The position numbers and the translations under genes are program-made. A stretch of DNA of 64,000 nt from Pokkaliibacter plantistimulans (GTDB taxonomy: Bacteria; Pseudomonadota; Gammaproteobacteria; Pseudomonadales; Balneatricaceae). Numbering within the stretch: the first letter of the stretch is position 1; every line of letters begins with the position of its first letter. The stretch covers positions 3,968,001-4,032,000 of the forward strand of contig NZ_CP177354.1 in assembly GCF_046844695.1 (NCBI RefSeq). The letters run 5' to 3'. Below the pieces are notes generated by a model that was not told the origin of the DNA, did no database searches, and saw only the letters and a program-made list of their open reading frames with translations. Shown here piece after piece: positions 1-8,356 of this stretch.

Positions 1-582
1 TTCTTCTGCCGCAACAACGGCTATGCCATCTCGACCCCGACCAGCGAACAGTTCGCCGGTGACGGTATTGCTCCCCGTGGCGTTGCCTATGGTCTGAAGT
101 CCATCCGGGTTGATGGCAACGACGTGCTGGCCGTCCTCAAAGCCACTCAGGAAGCGCGCCGTCTGGCGGTTGAACAGCATCAGCCGGTGCTGATCGAAGC
201 CATGACCTACCGCCTGGGTGCGCACTCTTCTTCGGACGACCCCAGCGGTTATCGCAGTCGCAAAGAAGAAGAACTGTGGCGCCAGAAAGACCCGGTTATC
301 CGCTTCAAGAACTGGCTGGTCCAGCAGGGCTGGTGGAATGAAGAACAGGAAGCCGCCGCCAGAGATAACCATCGCAAGGCCGTGATGGATGCCATGAAAG
401 CCGCCGAAAAAATTGCCAAATCCCCCGTGGAGGAACTGGTCAACGATGTGTACGACACCCCGCCCTGGCATCTGCAGGAACAGCTGTCGGCGCTGAAGGA
501 TCACATCCGTAAGTATCCGGATTTCTATCCCGTCACTTCCTGGCGCCTGACGCAGGACAACAGCACCGGGGAGGGCAAATAA
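1..582 (+). CDS. bkdA1: Branched-chain 2-oxoacid dehydrogenase E1 alpha subunit (5'-truncated)
   Basis: This is the C-terminal part of the thiamine-diphosphate E1 alpha subunit, which decarboxylates the 2-oxoacids of Val, Leu and Ile in the cytoplasmic BCKDH complex. The open frame runs in from base 1 without a start, so the gene is cut by the window edge. The first visible residues (FFCRNNGYAIST) and the later YRLGAHSSSDDPSGYR segment are hallmark E1-alpha stretches; the latter corresponds to the phosphorylation-loop region of the mammalian enzyme. The stop codon TAA overlaps the next ATG by one base (TAATG), so it is translationally coupled to E1 beta. An acetoin or pyruvate dehydrogenase is less likely given this loop and the E2 next door. 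Confidence 0.93.
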   Translation, partial: FFCRNNGYAISTPTSEQFAGDGIAPRGVAYGLKSIRVDGNDVLAVLKATQEARRLAVEQHQPVLIEAMTYRLGAHSSSDDPSGYRSRKEEELWRQKDPVIRFKNWLVQQGWWNEEQEAAARDNHRKAVMDAMKAAEKIAKSPVEELVNDVYDTPPWHLQEQLSALKDHIRKYPDFYPVTSWRLTQDNSTGEGK

Positions 583-1598
583 TGAGCACGAACAAACAGA
601 CCGTTAGCCAGCAGGGCACCGTCGGCGATATGAACCTGCTGCAGGCCATCAACAGTGCGCTGGATATTGCCATGGCCACGGACGATTCCGCCCTGTGCTT
701 CGGCGAGGATGTCGGCCATTTTGGCGGGGTATTCCGTGCCACCAGCCACCTGCAGGAAAAGTACGGCAAGCAGCGTTGCTTCAATACACCACTGACCGAG
801 CAGGGCATCATCGGCTTTGCCAATGGCGTCGCCTCTGGCGGGATGACGGCCATTGCCGAAATCCAGTTCGCTGACTACATCTTCCCCGCCTTTGACCAGA
901 TCGTGAACGAGTCGGCCAAGTTCCGTTATCGCTCCGGCAACCAGTTCAATGTCGGCAGCCTGACCATTCGCACTCCTTATGGCGGCGGCATCAATGGCGG
1001 CCACTATCACTCCCAGTCACCGGAGGCCTACTTCACCCATACCCCGGGCCTGAAAGTCGTGGTGCCGCGCAACCCTTATCAGGCCAAGGGCCTGTTGCTG
1101 GCGGCCATCCGCGACCCCAACCCGGTCATCTTCTTTGAGCCGAAGAAACTGTATCGCGCCTCGGTCGGTCAGGTGCCCAGCGAAGACTACACCCTGCCTA
1201 TCGGCCAGGCAGAAGTGATCAGTGAAGGTAAGGACGTCACTCTGGTCGCCTGGGGAGCACAGGTGGATGCCATCGAGAAAGCGGCCAAACTGGCCAGCGA
1301 AGAAGGCATCAGCTGTGAGGTGATCGACCTGCGCAGCCTGCTGCCCTGGGATGTACACACGCTGGAAGCGTCGGTGAAGAAAACCGGCCGCCTGATTATC
1401 AACCATGAAGCGCCTCTGACCTGTGGTTTCGGTGCGGAAATCGCCGCCACCCTTCAGGAGCGCTGCTTCCTTTATCTGGAGTCCCCCATCATGCGGGTCA
1501 CCGGTCTGGACACGCCCTTCCCTCTGGCACTGGAGAAGGAATATATGCCCGACCACCTCAAAACCTTTGAGGCCATCAAGCGCAGCGTCTCCTACTGA
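582..1598 (+). CDS. bkdA2: Branched-chain 2-oxoacid dehydrogenase E1 beta subunit
   Basis: A 338-aa protein of normal length for the family; with E1 alpha it forms the heterotetramer that binds thiamine diphosphate and transfers the acyl group to lipoyl-E2. The sequence shows the transketolase-type pyrimidine-binding region (FGEDVGHFGGVFRAT near residue 45, TPLTEQGIIGFANG near 70) and the C-terminal transketolase domain (VIDLRSLLPWD near 250). The start overlaps the stop of E1 alpha, with a purine-rich ribosome site GGGGAGGG ending about 7 bases upstream. E2 begins 46 bases after the stop, so the three genes form one operon. Confidence 0.95.
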   Translation: MSTNKQTVSQQGTVGDMNLLQAINSALDIAMATDDSALCFGEDVGHFGGVFRATSHLQEKYGKQRCFNTPLTEQGIIGFANGVASGGMTAIAEIQFADYIFPAFDQIVNESAKFRYRSGNQFNVGSLTIRTPYGGGINGGHYHSQSPEAYFTHTPGLKVVVPRNPYQAKGLLLAAIRDPNPVIFFEPKKLYRASVGQVPSEDYTLPIGQAEVISEGKDVTLVAWGAQVDAIEKAAKLASEEGISCEVIDLRSLLPWDVHTLEASVKKTGRLIINHEAPLTCGFGAEIAATLQERCFLYLESPIMRVTGLDTPFPLALEKEYMPDHLKTFEAIKRSVSY

Positions 1599-1644
1599 GC
1601 GCCCGCCGAACTGCCCCGCAAATAACAGATAACAGGAGAGGGAC

Positions 1645-3318
1645 ATGCAAATTGATTTTATTCTGCCGGATATCGGCGAAGGCATTGTCGAATGCGAGCT
1701 GGTGGAGTGGCTGGTGCATGAAGGCGATGTGATTGAGGAAGATCAGCCCGTCGCTGATGTGATGACCGACAAGGCACTGGTACAGATTCCCGCCATGCAC
1801 TCCGGCACGGTAACCCGGCTGTACTATCAGCAGGGAGAAATCGCCAAAGTACACGCGCCGCTGTTTGCGCTGGATATTGCCGATGCTGCTGAGCAGGCGG
1901 CCAACGACCCGGCATCGACAGCAACATCAACCACACCGGCAACCGTAAACGGTGCCAGCCGCATCAAGGACTTTATCCTGCCGGATATTGGCGAGGGGAT
2001 TGTTGAAACCGAGCTGGTGGAGTGGCTGGTCAAAGAAGGTGATCTGGTCGAAGAAGACCAGCCCGTCGCCGATGTGATGACTGACAAGGCACTGGTACAG
2101 ATTCCGGCGATGGATAGTGGCCGTATCGTCAGGCTTTACTACCAGCAGGGCGATATCGCCCGGGTACACAGCCCGCTGTACGCCATCGAAGTCAGTGGTG
2201 AGCACCCGCCCCATGTGCACACCATCGCCCAGCTGAAACCTCAGAGCAGTGCAGTTTCCGCCAGCACACCCGCTCAGCCCGCAGCCCTGCAGGCAGGTGT
2301 CATTGGTCAGGGCAAGGCACTGGCCAGCCCGGCAGTGCGCCGTATCGCCCGGGAGATGAACCTTGACCTCAGCCGGGTTGCGGGCAGCGGCAAGAACGGT
2401 CGGGTATTGAAGGAAGACCTGCTGCGACTGCAACAGGCACCTGCTGGTTCACCCGCTCCTGTCGATACGGCTACCTCACCCGCGACACAGACCTCATCAC
2501 AGGCTGACGCTGCTGTATCACAAGCCCCTGTATCGCAAGCCCCTGTTTCACAAGAGTCGGTATCACAGGCACAGGCACCAACAAAAGCCGCGGCACCGGC
2601 TGCCGATCAGGGCGACAACCGCATCGAGCCCATTCGCGGTATCCGCGCTGCCATGGCGCGCCAGATGCAGGACTCGGTCTCCACCATTCCCCATTTCACC
2701 TACTCCGAAGAGCTGGACATCACGGCGCTGGATAATCTGCGCCAGCAGATGAAAGCCCGCTTCGAGAAAGACGGCGTCAAGCTGACCATGATGCCGTTCT
2801 TCATGAAGGCACTGGCCCTGTCGATTGAGGCCTTCCCCATCCTCAACAGCCGGGTGAATCCTGACTGCACCGAGCTGACCTATCTTGGTGATATCAATAT
2901 CGGTATGGCAGTCGATACCCCCATGGGATTGATGGTGCCCAATATCAAACAGGTGCAGCGTCGCTCACTGCGTGAGATCGCCGAAGAAGTGGGCCGCCTG
3001 ACGCAGGCTGCCCGTGCAGGCCGGGTCAGTCAGGATGACCTGAAAGGCGGCACCATCACCATCTCTAACGTCGGTGCCATCGGCGGCATTGTGGCCACAC
3101 CCATCATCAACAAACCGGAAGTCGCCATTGTCGCGCTGGGACGGGTGCAGACCCTGCCGCGCTTCGGTGATCAGGGTCAGGTGGAAGCACGCAAGATCAT
3201 CCATATCAGCTGGTCAGGTGATCACCGGATCATCGACGGCGCCACCATGGCGCGCTTCTGCAATCAGTGGAAGAGCTATCTGGAAGATCCCGTTTCGATG
3301 CTGAGTTACCTGCGCTAA
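1645..3318 (+). CDS. bkdB: Dihydrolipoyl transacylase E2 of the BCKDH complex, two lipoyl domains
   Basis: A 557-aa E2 core subunit. Two nearly identical lipoyl domains (about residues 1-80 and 107-186), each with a DKALVQIPAM lipoylation motif, are followed by a peripheral subunit-binding domain (ASPAVRRIAREMNLDL, about 229-265), a Ser/Ala/Pro/Gln-rich linker with short repeated SQAPV segments (about 270-320), and the acyltransferase catalytic domain ending in the active-site motif DHRIIDGA (about 524). Many BCKDH E2 proteins have only one lipoyl domain, so the duplication is mildly unusual. No E3 gene follows; an intrinsic terminator lies directly behind the stop. Confidence 0.95.
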   Translation: MQIDFILPDIGEGIVECELVEWLVHEGDVIEEDQPVADVMTDKALVQIPAMHSGTVTRLYYQQGEIAKVHAPLFALDIADAAEQAANDPASTATSTTPATVNGASRIKDFILPDIGEGIVETELVEWLVKEGDLVEEDQPVADVMTDKALVQIPAMDSGRIVRLYYQQGDIARVHSPLYAIEVSGEHPPHVHTIAQLKPQSSAVSASTPAQPAALQAGVIGQGKALASPAVRRIAREMNLDLSRVAGSGKNGRVLKEDLLRLQQAPAGSPAPVDTATSPATQTSSQADAAVSQAPVSQAPVSQESVSQAQAPTKAAAPAADQGDNRIEPIRGIRAAMARQMQDSVSTIPHFTYSEELDITALDNLRQQMKARFEKDGVKLTMMPFFMKALALSIEAFPILNSRVNPDCTELTYLGDINIGMAVDTPMGLMVPNIKQVQRRSLREIAEEVGRLTQAARAGRVSQDDLKGGTITISNVGAIGGIVATPIINKPEVAIVALGRVQTLPRFGDQGQVEARKIIHISWSGDHRIIDGATMARFCNQWKSYLEDPVSMLSYLR

Positions 3319-3322
3319 AAGC

Positions 3323-3359
3323 AAAACGCCCGGCACTGTTTTAAGTAGCCGGGCGTTTT
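3323..3359. terminator. Bidirectional intrinsic terminator between bkdB and the effector operon
   Basis: A perfect 12-bp inverted repeat (AAAACGCCCGGC at 3323-3334, GCCGGGCGTTTT at 3348-3359) encloses a 13-nt loop, with A-rich and T-rich flanks on each side. It sits between the convergent ends of bkdB and the minus-strand gene ending at 3430, so it can serve both transcripts. Confidence 0.9.
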
Positions 3360-3429
3360 ATCTGCTGTCTTCAATAACGCAAGCACTACGATTTTCGTCA
3401 CTTGTTTAGTCAGAAACTACTTATCGATG

Positions 3430-4593
3430 TCAAGCCAGCCTGAATTTGCTGCTTTTCATAAACGCAGGATTGTCAGGCTCATAACCCCGGCGCTCGGTGG
3501 CACTTCTGAGGCGCTGCTCCATTGAGGTATTACCGCGGGTATTGAGCACCTCACTGATGATGGCGGCGCGTGACAACCCAAGGCTACCACCCAGCTGCAT
3601 ATCGGCCTTGGTTAACTCACCATAGAAACATCCTTTGGCCAGTGGCTGCATGCCTGCAATAGCGTGGTCAGCAAAGGCCTCTTCAGGCAGCAAACGCCTG
3701 ACACGCTCAGCCACCTGACTGGCTTTGTGCAGGTCAGGGCCCAGATAAATCACGGCAGAATCCGCACTGCTGCCGAATCTACGTGGCGAAATCAGTTTGG
3801 CCTCCCTGATGTCAGGATCAGTAGCGCAGAGTTGCACCAGCACCTTCCCCAGCGTGACGCAAAATTCCGGTTTGACTGCCAGACTGACTCTGGCGCCTGA
3901 CTCGCCGTAATGCAGCTGGCCATCTGTTGCCTGCTTGAAAAAGCGGATATTACCTGCGAAGGCTTTAACGCGATCCGGGCCGCGCAATTCATTGACATAA
4001 TCACGCAAGGAGACGCCCTCACGACCATCCGTCAACTGACTATGAATCCATACACGTCCCTGATAAGGCTCCTGTAACTGACACATCTCATCCAGGACAT
4101 GCTGTTGATCCTTGGGCCTGAACGTCATCTGCTGATTACGTGGTTTGGCAGTTATCTGGTTGTAGACAGCCATCACATCCACAGGCTGGGTGAGTCCACG
4201 CAACCGTCTGAGTGCATCCGCTGACTCAGCACAACGCAGCATCGACACCAGTGCTGAATAATCTGCTGTTGATGATGCACCAGCCAGACTTGAGGCCGCT
4301 GTTTCCGCCACATGGCGACTTAATGCCTGTCGCGCCTTGTCTTCAATGACTGCTGCAATACTGCGCCCTGTGGCAGCACTTTCTGCCTTGCTTGACTCGC
4401 TTTTGAACAGCCCTTTCATTCCCTTGAAGGCCGAAGGCGATACGTGCAACTCACTATGACTATCGAGCTTGATGCTGTAACGCTTGCCATCCACCTTGAG
4501 TTTGCCGTGCTGCAGTAACTCAGGCACCGTGACCGTTGAACGCTGCAGTTCGTCCACCGACTGAAAGTGGCTGGAATCCACCGTGTTAACCAT
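3430..4593 (-). CDS. Putative type III secretion effector, HopA1 (HopPsyA)-like
   Basis: A 387-aa soluble protein without a signal peptide. Residues about 8-52 form a module shared with two neighbouring genes (FQSVDELQRS...LLQHGKLKVDG). The C-terminal half (about 190-350) resembles the HopA1 effector family as I know it: a VSLAVKPEF strand, the SSADSAVIYLGPD segment, a GMQPLAKGCFYGE segment and the SLGLSRAAIISEVL helix. Context supports this: a CesT-type chaperone gene lies directly upstream in the same operon, as shcA does for hopA1 in Pseudomonas syringae. Known HopA1 proteins are about 375 aa. The family assignment is by eye; a secretion apparatus is not visible in the window. Last gene of the operon, closed by the shared terminator. 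Confidence 0.55.
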   Translation of the reverse strand: MVNTVDSSHFQSVDELQRSTVTVPELLQHGKLKVDGKRYSIKLDSHSELHVSPSAFKGMKGLFKSESSKAESAATGRSIAAVIEDKARQALSRHVAETAASSLAGASSTADYSALVSMLRCAESADALRRLRGLTQPVDVMAVYNQITAKPRNQQMTFRPKDQQHVLDEMCQLQEPYQGRVWIHSQLTDGREGVSLRDYVNELRGPDRVKAFAGNIRFFKQATDGQLHYGESGARVSLAVKPEFCVTLGKVLVQLCATDPDIREAKLISPRRFGSSADSAVIYLGPDLHKASQVAERVRRLLPEEAFADHAIAGMQPLAKGCFYGELTKADMQLGGSLGLSRAAIISEVLNTRGNTSMEQRLRSATERRGYEPDNPAFMKSSKFRLA

Positions 4594-4650
4594 GATGGCG
4601 CCCCTGCAATCGGCCCGCAGCCTGCCCTGCCATCAAAGGCGCTGCCCCCA

Positions 4651-5046
4651 TTACGCTACAACCGCCTGCTTGCTCCACTCCACCAGTTTGATCATCTCCT
4701 GGCATACTTTGTCGGCATTAATGTCGTGACGCGGCAGCGTGGTGTAACAGAAAAACAGACCTGACTTTTCATCTCGCCCGGCACCTGGTCCACTGGCCAT
4801 CAGCGGATTCAGCCCCGCCTGCAGCAGCCGGTTAGTCACAACAGGCAGCAACTTGTCGGAGACCTGGCTGGTATCAACATTACTGACCAGCAGCACACGC
4901 TCATTGATCGGGTCATACCGCATCAGTACCGGATACTGGTCATCAATCAGCAGCTGGTATTCACTACCGATATTGTCCGGGTCCAGCTGTATGCCCATTT
5001 TTTCAAAGGTCTCGCTGAACAGGCGATTGATAAAGATGTCGTTCAT
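4651..5046 (-). CDS. CesT/ShcA-type type III secretion chaperone
   Basis: A 131-aa protein with the size and secondary-structure pattern of class I type III chaperones: an N-terminal helix (FINRLFSETFEKMGI), beta strands with an acidic turn (YQLLIDDQYPVLMRYD, RVLLVSNVD), a central helix (LLPVVTNRLLQAG), a further strand (SGLFFCYTTLP) and a C-terminal helix (ADKVCQEMIKLVEWSKQ). Its ATG overlaps the stop of the upstream 438-aa gene (ATGA, 5043-5046), indicating translational coupling. It lies between two proposed secreted proteins, the usual place for a cognate chaperone. Sequence identity in this family is low, so the call rests on size, pattern and context. Confidence 0.65.
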   Translation of the reverse strand: MNDIFINRLFSETFEKMGIQLDPDNIGSEYQLLIDDQYPVLMRYDPINERVLLVSNVDTSQVSDKLLPVVTNRLLQAGLNPLMASGPGAGRDEKSGLFFCYTTLPRHDINADKVCQEMIKLVEWSKQAVVA

Positions 5047-6359
5047 CGGTGGTGTCTCCCAGCTCCGTCCAGAATCCTGTTCAGATCTTGCAGCTTGTTC
5101 ATGGTCGTCCCGAGGTCCTTGTTACTCAGAATGTCGATAAAGGTTTCCAGTGCATCTCGTTTGTTGGCATGACTGAGGACGCGCTCATTCCGCAGCGTAT
5201 CGACTTTTTCCAGAATGCTCACAGCAAAGGAGAGATTGTGGCCACTCAGTTTGACCGCAGCATCCACCGCCTGACTCTTCAATTCCTTGGTAGAGAGCCG
5301 GCCTACGGACTCCAGCTGTGCCGGAGCGGAATGGGCATGCTGCAGTGTTGAGCCCGGCATGCTGCGCTGTTCTGAACGGCGGTGCGCAGCGACTTCAGCC
5401 TCTGATTGCAGCAGCATGGTGTCCCACTTCGACAGGCCGGCACTGTGTCCGTAATAGTTTGCTTCATCCTGAATTTCGCGAGCAGACGGCTGTCTCTGTT
5501 CTTCCTGTCTGACCGGCGCACTGTAGCGTTGGGTCGGCGGTGGTGCAGAAGCGGCTCGACGTTGAGCCTGATAGTCATCATAAGCTCGCCGTGCACCCTG
5601 CAAATCTGGCTCTTCACTGTAATGCCCTGCTCGCTGTATTTCGTCCTGCTCAAAAGACGCCAGACTGCGGTTTGGCAAATCAACTGAATGACTCTTACCC
5701 AGATGCTCATGAGAACTTACACGGCTTTGCTTTGCCTCTGATGCACTTGGCCGCATGCTGTTCTGGTATTCCTTGAAGGCCCGTTTCGCACTGCTCATAT
5801 CAGGTGACTCGCCATGATAATCGGCCCGTTCTATTTCATCGTTCTCAAAATCCTGCAGAGTACGTAGTGGCGGAGTCGATACCGGACTTCTTGTTACAGG
5901 CGGAGTGGTGTTCCCCATCCCTGAGGGGCGCTGGGAGAAAGCCTGAGGCTCACTCCGGCGAGTACGTACCGATTCAGGCCTGCTTTGCTCACTATGCTGG
6001 GAGGGCCGTGACAAGTGCTCCTGCCTGCCTAACCGCTGGCGGGCAGCCGCTTCGAGTGACTGCTCTCTGTGGCGGTTATTCAGAGCATCAGCTATTCGAT
6101 CACTTCGAGAAGCGGTCGTGCCTTCGTTTAGCCTGTGAGTGAACATCTCCTTGGCGGCACCAAAAAACTTTTGGCTTGCGGGCTTTTGCCATGTATCCCT
6201 GCGTACGGCAATGCTGTTGTCCGCCGCAAGGCTAACGCGGTATGTACTGCCACCGATAGACAGACTGCCATGACGCAGCAGTGCCTTGGTGTCGACATTG
6301 CTCTGTCGCAGATGTTCAACAGACTGAAAACTGGGGGTGGGGGAAACGGATCGCACCAT
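5043..6359 (-). CDS. Putative type III secreted protein with internal repeats
   Basis: A 438-aa hydrophilic protein, rich in Ser, Arg, Gln and Pro, with no signal peptide or membrane segment. Residues about 8-55 carry the same module as the flanking genes (FQSVEHLRQS...LLRHGSLSIGG). Two internal repeats of about 42 residues follow (LQDFENDEIERADYHGESPD and the matching LASFEQDEIQRAGHYSEEPD, each ending in a RAY/F..YQ segment), with a third degenerate copy (REIQDEANYYGHSAGLSKWD). The last 90 residues are predicted helical and could be a chaperone-binding or functional domain. It starts 2 bases after the stop of the 88-aa gene and overlaps the chaperone gene, so it is the operon's second gene. 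I do not recognise its biochemical activity. Confidence 0.55.
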   Translation of the reverse strand: MVRSVSPTPSFQSVEHLRQSNVDTKALLRHGSLSIGGSTYRVSLAADNSIAVRRDTWQKPASQKFFGAAKEMFTHRLNEGTTASRSDRIADALNNRHREQSLEAAARQRLGRQEHLSRPSQHSEQSRPESVRTRRSEPQAFSQRPSGMGNTTPPVTRSPVSTPPLRTLQDFENDEIERADYHGESPDMSSAKRAFKEYQNSMRPSASEAKQSRVSSHEHLGKSHSVDLPNRSLASFEQDEIQRAGHYSEEPDLQGARRAYDDYQAQRRAASAPPPTQRYSAPVRQEEQRQPSAREIQDEANYYGHSAGLSKWDTMLLQSEAEVAAHRRSEQRSMPGSTLQHAHSAPAQLESVGRLSTKELKSQAVDAAVKLSGHNLSFAVSILEKVDTLRNERVLSHANKRDALETFIDILSNKDLGTTMNKLQDLNRILDGAGRHHR

Positions 6360-6361
6360 GA

Positions 6362-6628
6362 CTATTCTCCTTGCAGCATGGCTGACAATCGATGAGCCAG
6401 GTGCCCGCCCTGCGACTTCACTTCCGGTGCGCGAGGAGAGCCCGCTACCACCGACAGTGCCCGGAATACGGCCTGTAGCGGCTGATTACCGTCCGTTGCG
6501 GACGTCTGACTGTTTCTGGCAATGCGTACCTGATATTCCTTCCCTTCCAGCGCCAGCAAGCCTGTCTTGACAGGTCTGGAGGGTTTTAATTTGCCTGAGA
6601 CAGGCTGAAAACTGGAACTGTTGGCCAT
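6362..6628 (-). CDS. Small protein carrying the shared secretion module
   Basis: An 88-aa protein, first in the proposed effector operon. Its start (FQPVSGKLKPS...GLLALEGKEYQV) matches the N-terminal module of the two larger putative effectors, and almost nothing follows it (residues 50-88 are low-complexity and helical). A GGTGGGGAT ribosome site precedes the ATG at good spacing, and the next gene starts 2 bases after the stop, so the frame looks real. It may be a small secreted protein or what remains of a longer effector. No function can be assigned. Confidence 0.5.
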   Translation of the reverse strand: MANSSSFQPVSGKLKPSRPVKTGLLALEGKEYQVRIARNSQTSATDGNQPLQAVFRALSVVAGSPRAPEVKSQGGHLAHRLSAMLQGE

Positions 6629-6652
6629 AACGGTATCCCCACCGTATTGAAC

Positions 6653-6681
6653 TGCTTGGATAGCGTTCAGTCAGAGGGTCC
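6653..6681 (-). promoter_or_regulatory. Weak hrp-box-like promoter candidate
   Basis: On the minus strand GGACCC, 16 bases, then CCAAGCA; the HrpL consensus is GGAACC-N15/16-CCAC-N2-A. Spacing is right but each half has one mismatch. It ends 25 bases before the start of the 88-aa gene. No hrpL gene is visible, so this is only a candidate. Confidence 0.2.
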
Positions 6682-6924
6682 TACCTGTCTCTTGGTATGA
6701 TGTGACCACCATTCCGAACGGCTTAGCTGTCAATTAAGTAGAGGGAAGAAAGGAGTCAGTTCCGTAAGGACATAACGCAGTATCAAAACGGTTGGGCCAG
6801 TTGGCCGACCGCAGATATACAGAGTGGGGGTTGATACAACCTGTTCTGTGCATGAACCTGCCATACTCACACCCACAGCAACTCTGCAAACCGGGAGTCT
6901 GGAATAAAACCATTGGTTTGTCCG

Positions 6925-8145
6925 TCAGACCGCCCCAGCCTGACTACGACGTGCCGCCAGCACCAGCAACAGCGCCAGCAGCCCCGAGGCCAGATAGGCA
7001 ATAGGGATATGAGTGACGGAGTGGTCATACAGTCGGCCAATAGGTATCGCGACCAGCACCGCCGTCCAGCTGGAAATAGACGACATCAGCGACGAACCGA
7101 TACCCGCCACCCGGCCGAGATACTGCATGCCCATGGCATTGATATTGCCAAACAGCATGCCGTGGCAGAAAAACAGCAGAAAGCAGCAGGACATGAAGAT
7201 CCACAACGGTGGAATGCCCTGGTAGTACCAGGCCAGCAGCAGAAAGGCAGAACCCACCACCAGAATACCGCTCAGCGCGCACAGTGTGAGGCGCTGCATA
7301 CCAAGACGCATGACCAGACGACCATTCACCATGGAGGCCAACCCCGCGCCCAGCGCCAGGATGGCGAAATACAGCGGGAAGCGCGCACCTGCCTGATACA
7401 GATCCTGAAACATGGCCTGGGTGGTCGAGACATACGACAGCAGGGTGCCGAAAATCAGCCCGGCGGTCAAAGTGTAGGCCATCACTTTAGGGTGACTGAC
7501 AATCAGCCGTGCCGACTGATAGAGATTGCGCAGAGAGATGGGAATACGGTGTTCAGGCAGTAAGGTTTCAGGCTGACGAATACCCATCCAGGTGACCGCC
7601 AGCACCGCTGCCACCAGATAGACCAGAAAGATCGAACGCCACTCACCAAACAGCAGAATAAACTGCCCCACCGCCGGAGCAATCATCGGCGTCAGGATAA
7701 ACACCATCATGATGAAGGACATGATGCGCGCCATGGCATTGCCCTCGAACTGATCCCGTATCAAGGCTCGCGAAGCAATCTTCGGCCCCGATACGCCAAT
7801 CCCCTGCACAATGCGCCCCAGCAACAGCTGCTCGATACCGGTTGCCGTCAACGCCAGCACCGCCCCTGCACAGTAGATGCCGATGCCGATATAAATCGCC
7901 TTCTTGCGCCCAATGGCATCGGACAGCGGACCGAAGAATATTTCGCCGCAGCCCATACCGAGAATAAACAGCGAGATGATCAGCTGGGTGTCCTTGCTGT
8001 CTTCCACTCCCAGTGAATGACCGATAGCTGGCAGCGCAGGCAACATGGCATCGATACTCATGGCCGTCAGCGACATCATCACCGCAAACAGGGCAACAAA
8101 CTCAGGCAGTCGCAACGCGGGTGTCACGGGAAGGCGCTGATTCAC
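6925..8145 (-). CDS. Bcr/CflA-family MFS drug efflux transporter
   Basis: A 406-aa inner-membrane protein with about 12 hydrophobic segments. The cytoplasmic loop motif GPLSDAIGRKKAI (about residue 72) is the MFS motif A, and RDQFEGNAMARIMSFI followed by TPMIAPAVGQ is the characteristic Bcr/CflA segment. Such proteins export drugs, dipeptides or sugars by proton antiport; the substrate cannot be read from the sequence. It stands alone: the upstream gene (8357) is divergent and the downstream neighbour belongs to another operon. Confidence 0.88.
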   Translation of the reverse strand: MNQRLPVTPALRLPEFVALFAVMMSLTAMSIDAMLPALPAIGHSLGVEDSKDTQLIISLFILGMGCGEIFFGPLSDAIGRKKAIYIGIGIYCAGAVLALTATGIEQLLLGRIVQGIGVSGPKIASRALIRDQFEGNAMARIMSFIMMVFILTPMIAPAVGQFILLFGEWRSIFLVYLVAAVLAVTWMGIRQPETLLPEHRIPISLRNLYQSARLIVSHPKVMAYTLTAGLIFGTLLSYVSTTQAMFQDLYQAGARFPLYFAILALGAGLASMVNGRLVMRLGMQRLTLCALSGILVVGSAFLLLAWYYQGIPPLWIFMSCCFLLFFCHGMLFGNINAMGMQYLGRVAGIGSSLMSSISSWTAVLVAIPIGRLYDHSVTHIPIAYLASGLLALLLVLAARRSQAGAV

Positions 8146-8356
8146 GCGAAGCTCCTTTCAGACAGGAGGAAACGGAGGGGGCAACATACTAACCGATTGG
8201 TCATGTTTTTCCAGCTATATGAACGGCGTTCTGACATCCAGTGTGCGACGGCTATGAGACCATCATATTCTTTCGCCCCTTGCAGTCCTGATGGAGAGTA
8301 CTAGGCTCTAGACATTCTCACAGCTCTCGCACTCCCCAATTCATGGAGGATTCTTT

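Noticed and set aside
6792..7004. 70-codon plus-strand frame before the Bcr/CflA transporter gene end
   Set aside because: No ribosome site, no recognisable sequence, and its end overlaps the transporter gene on the other strand.
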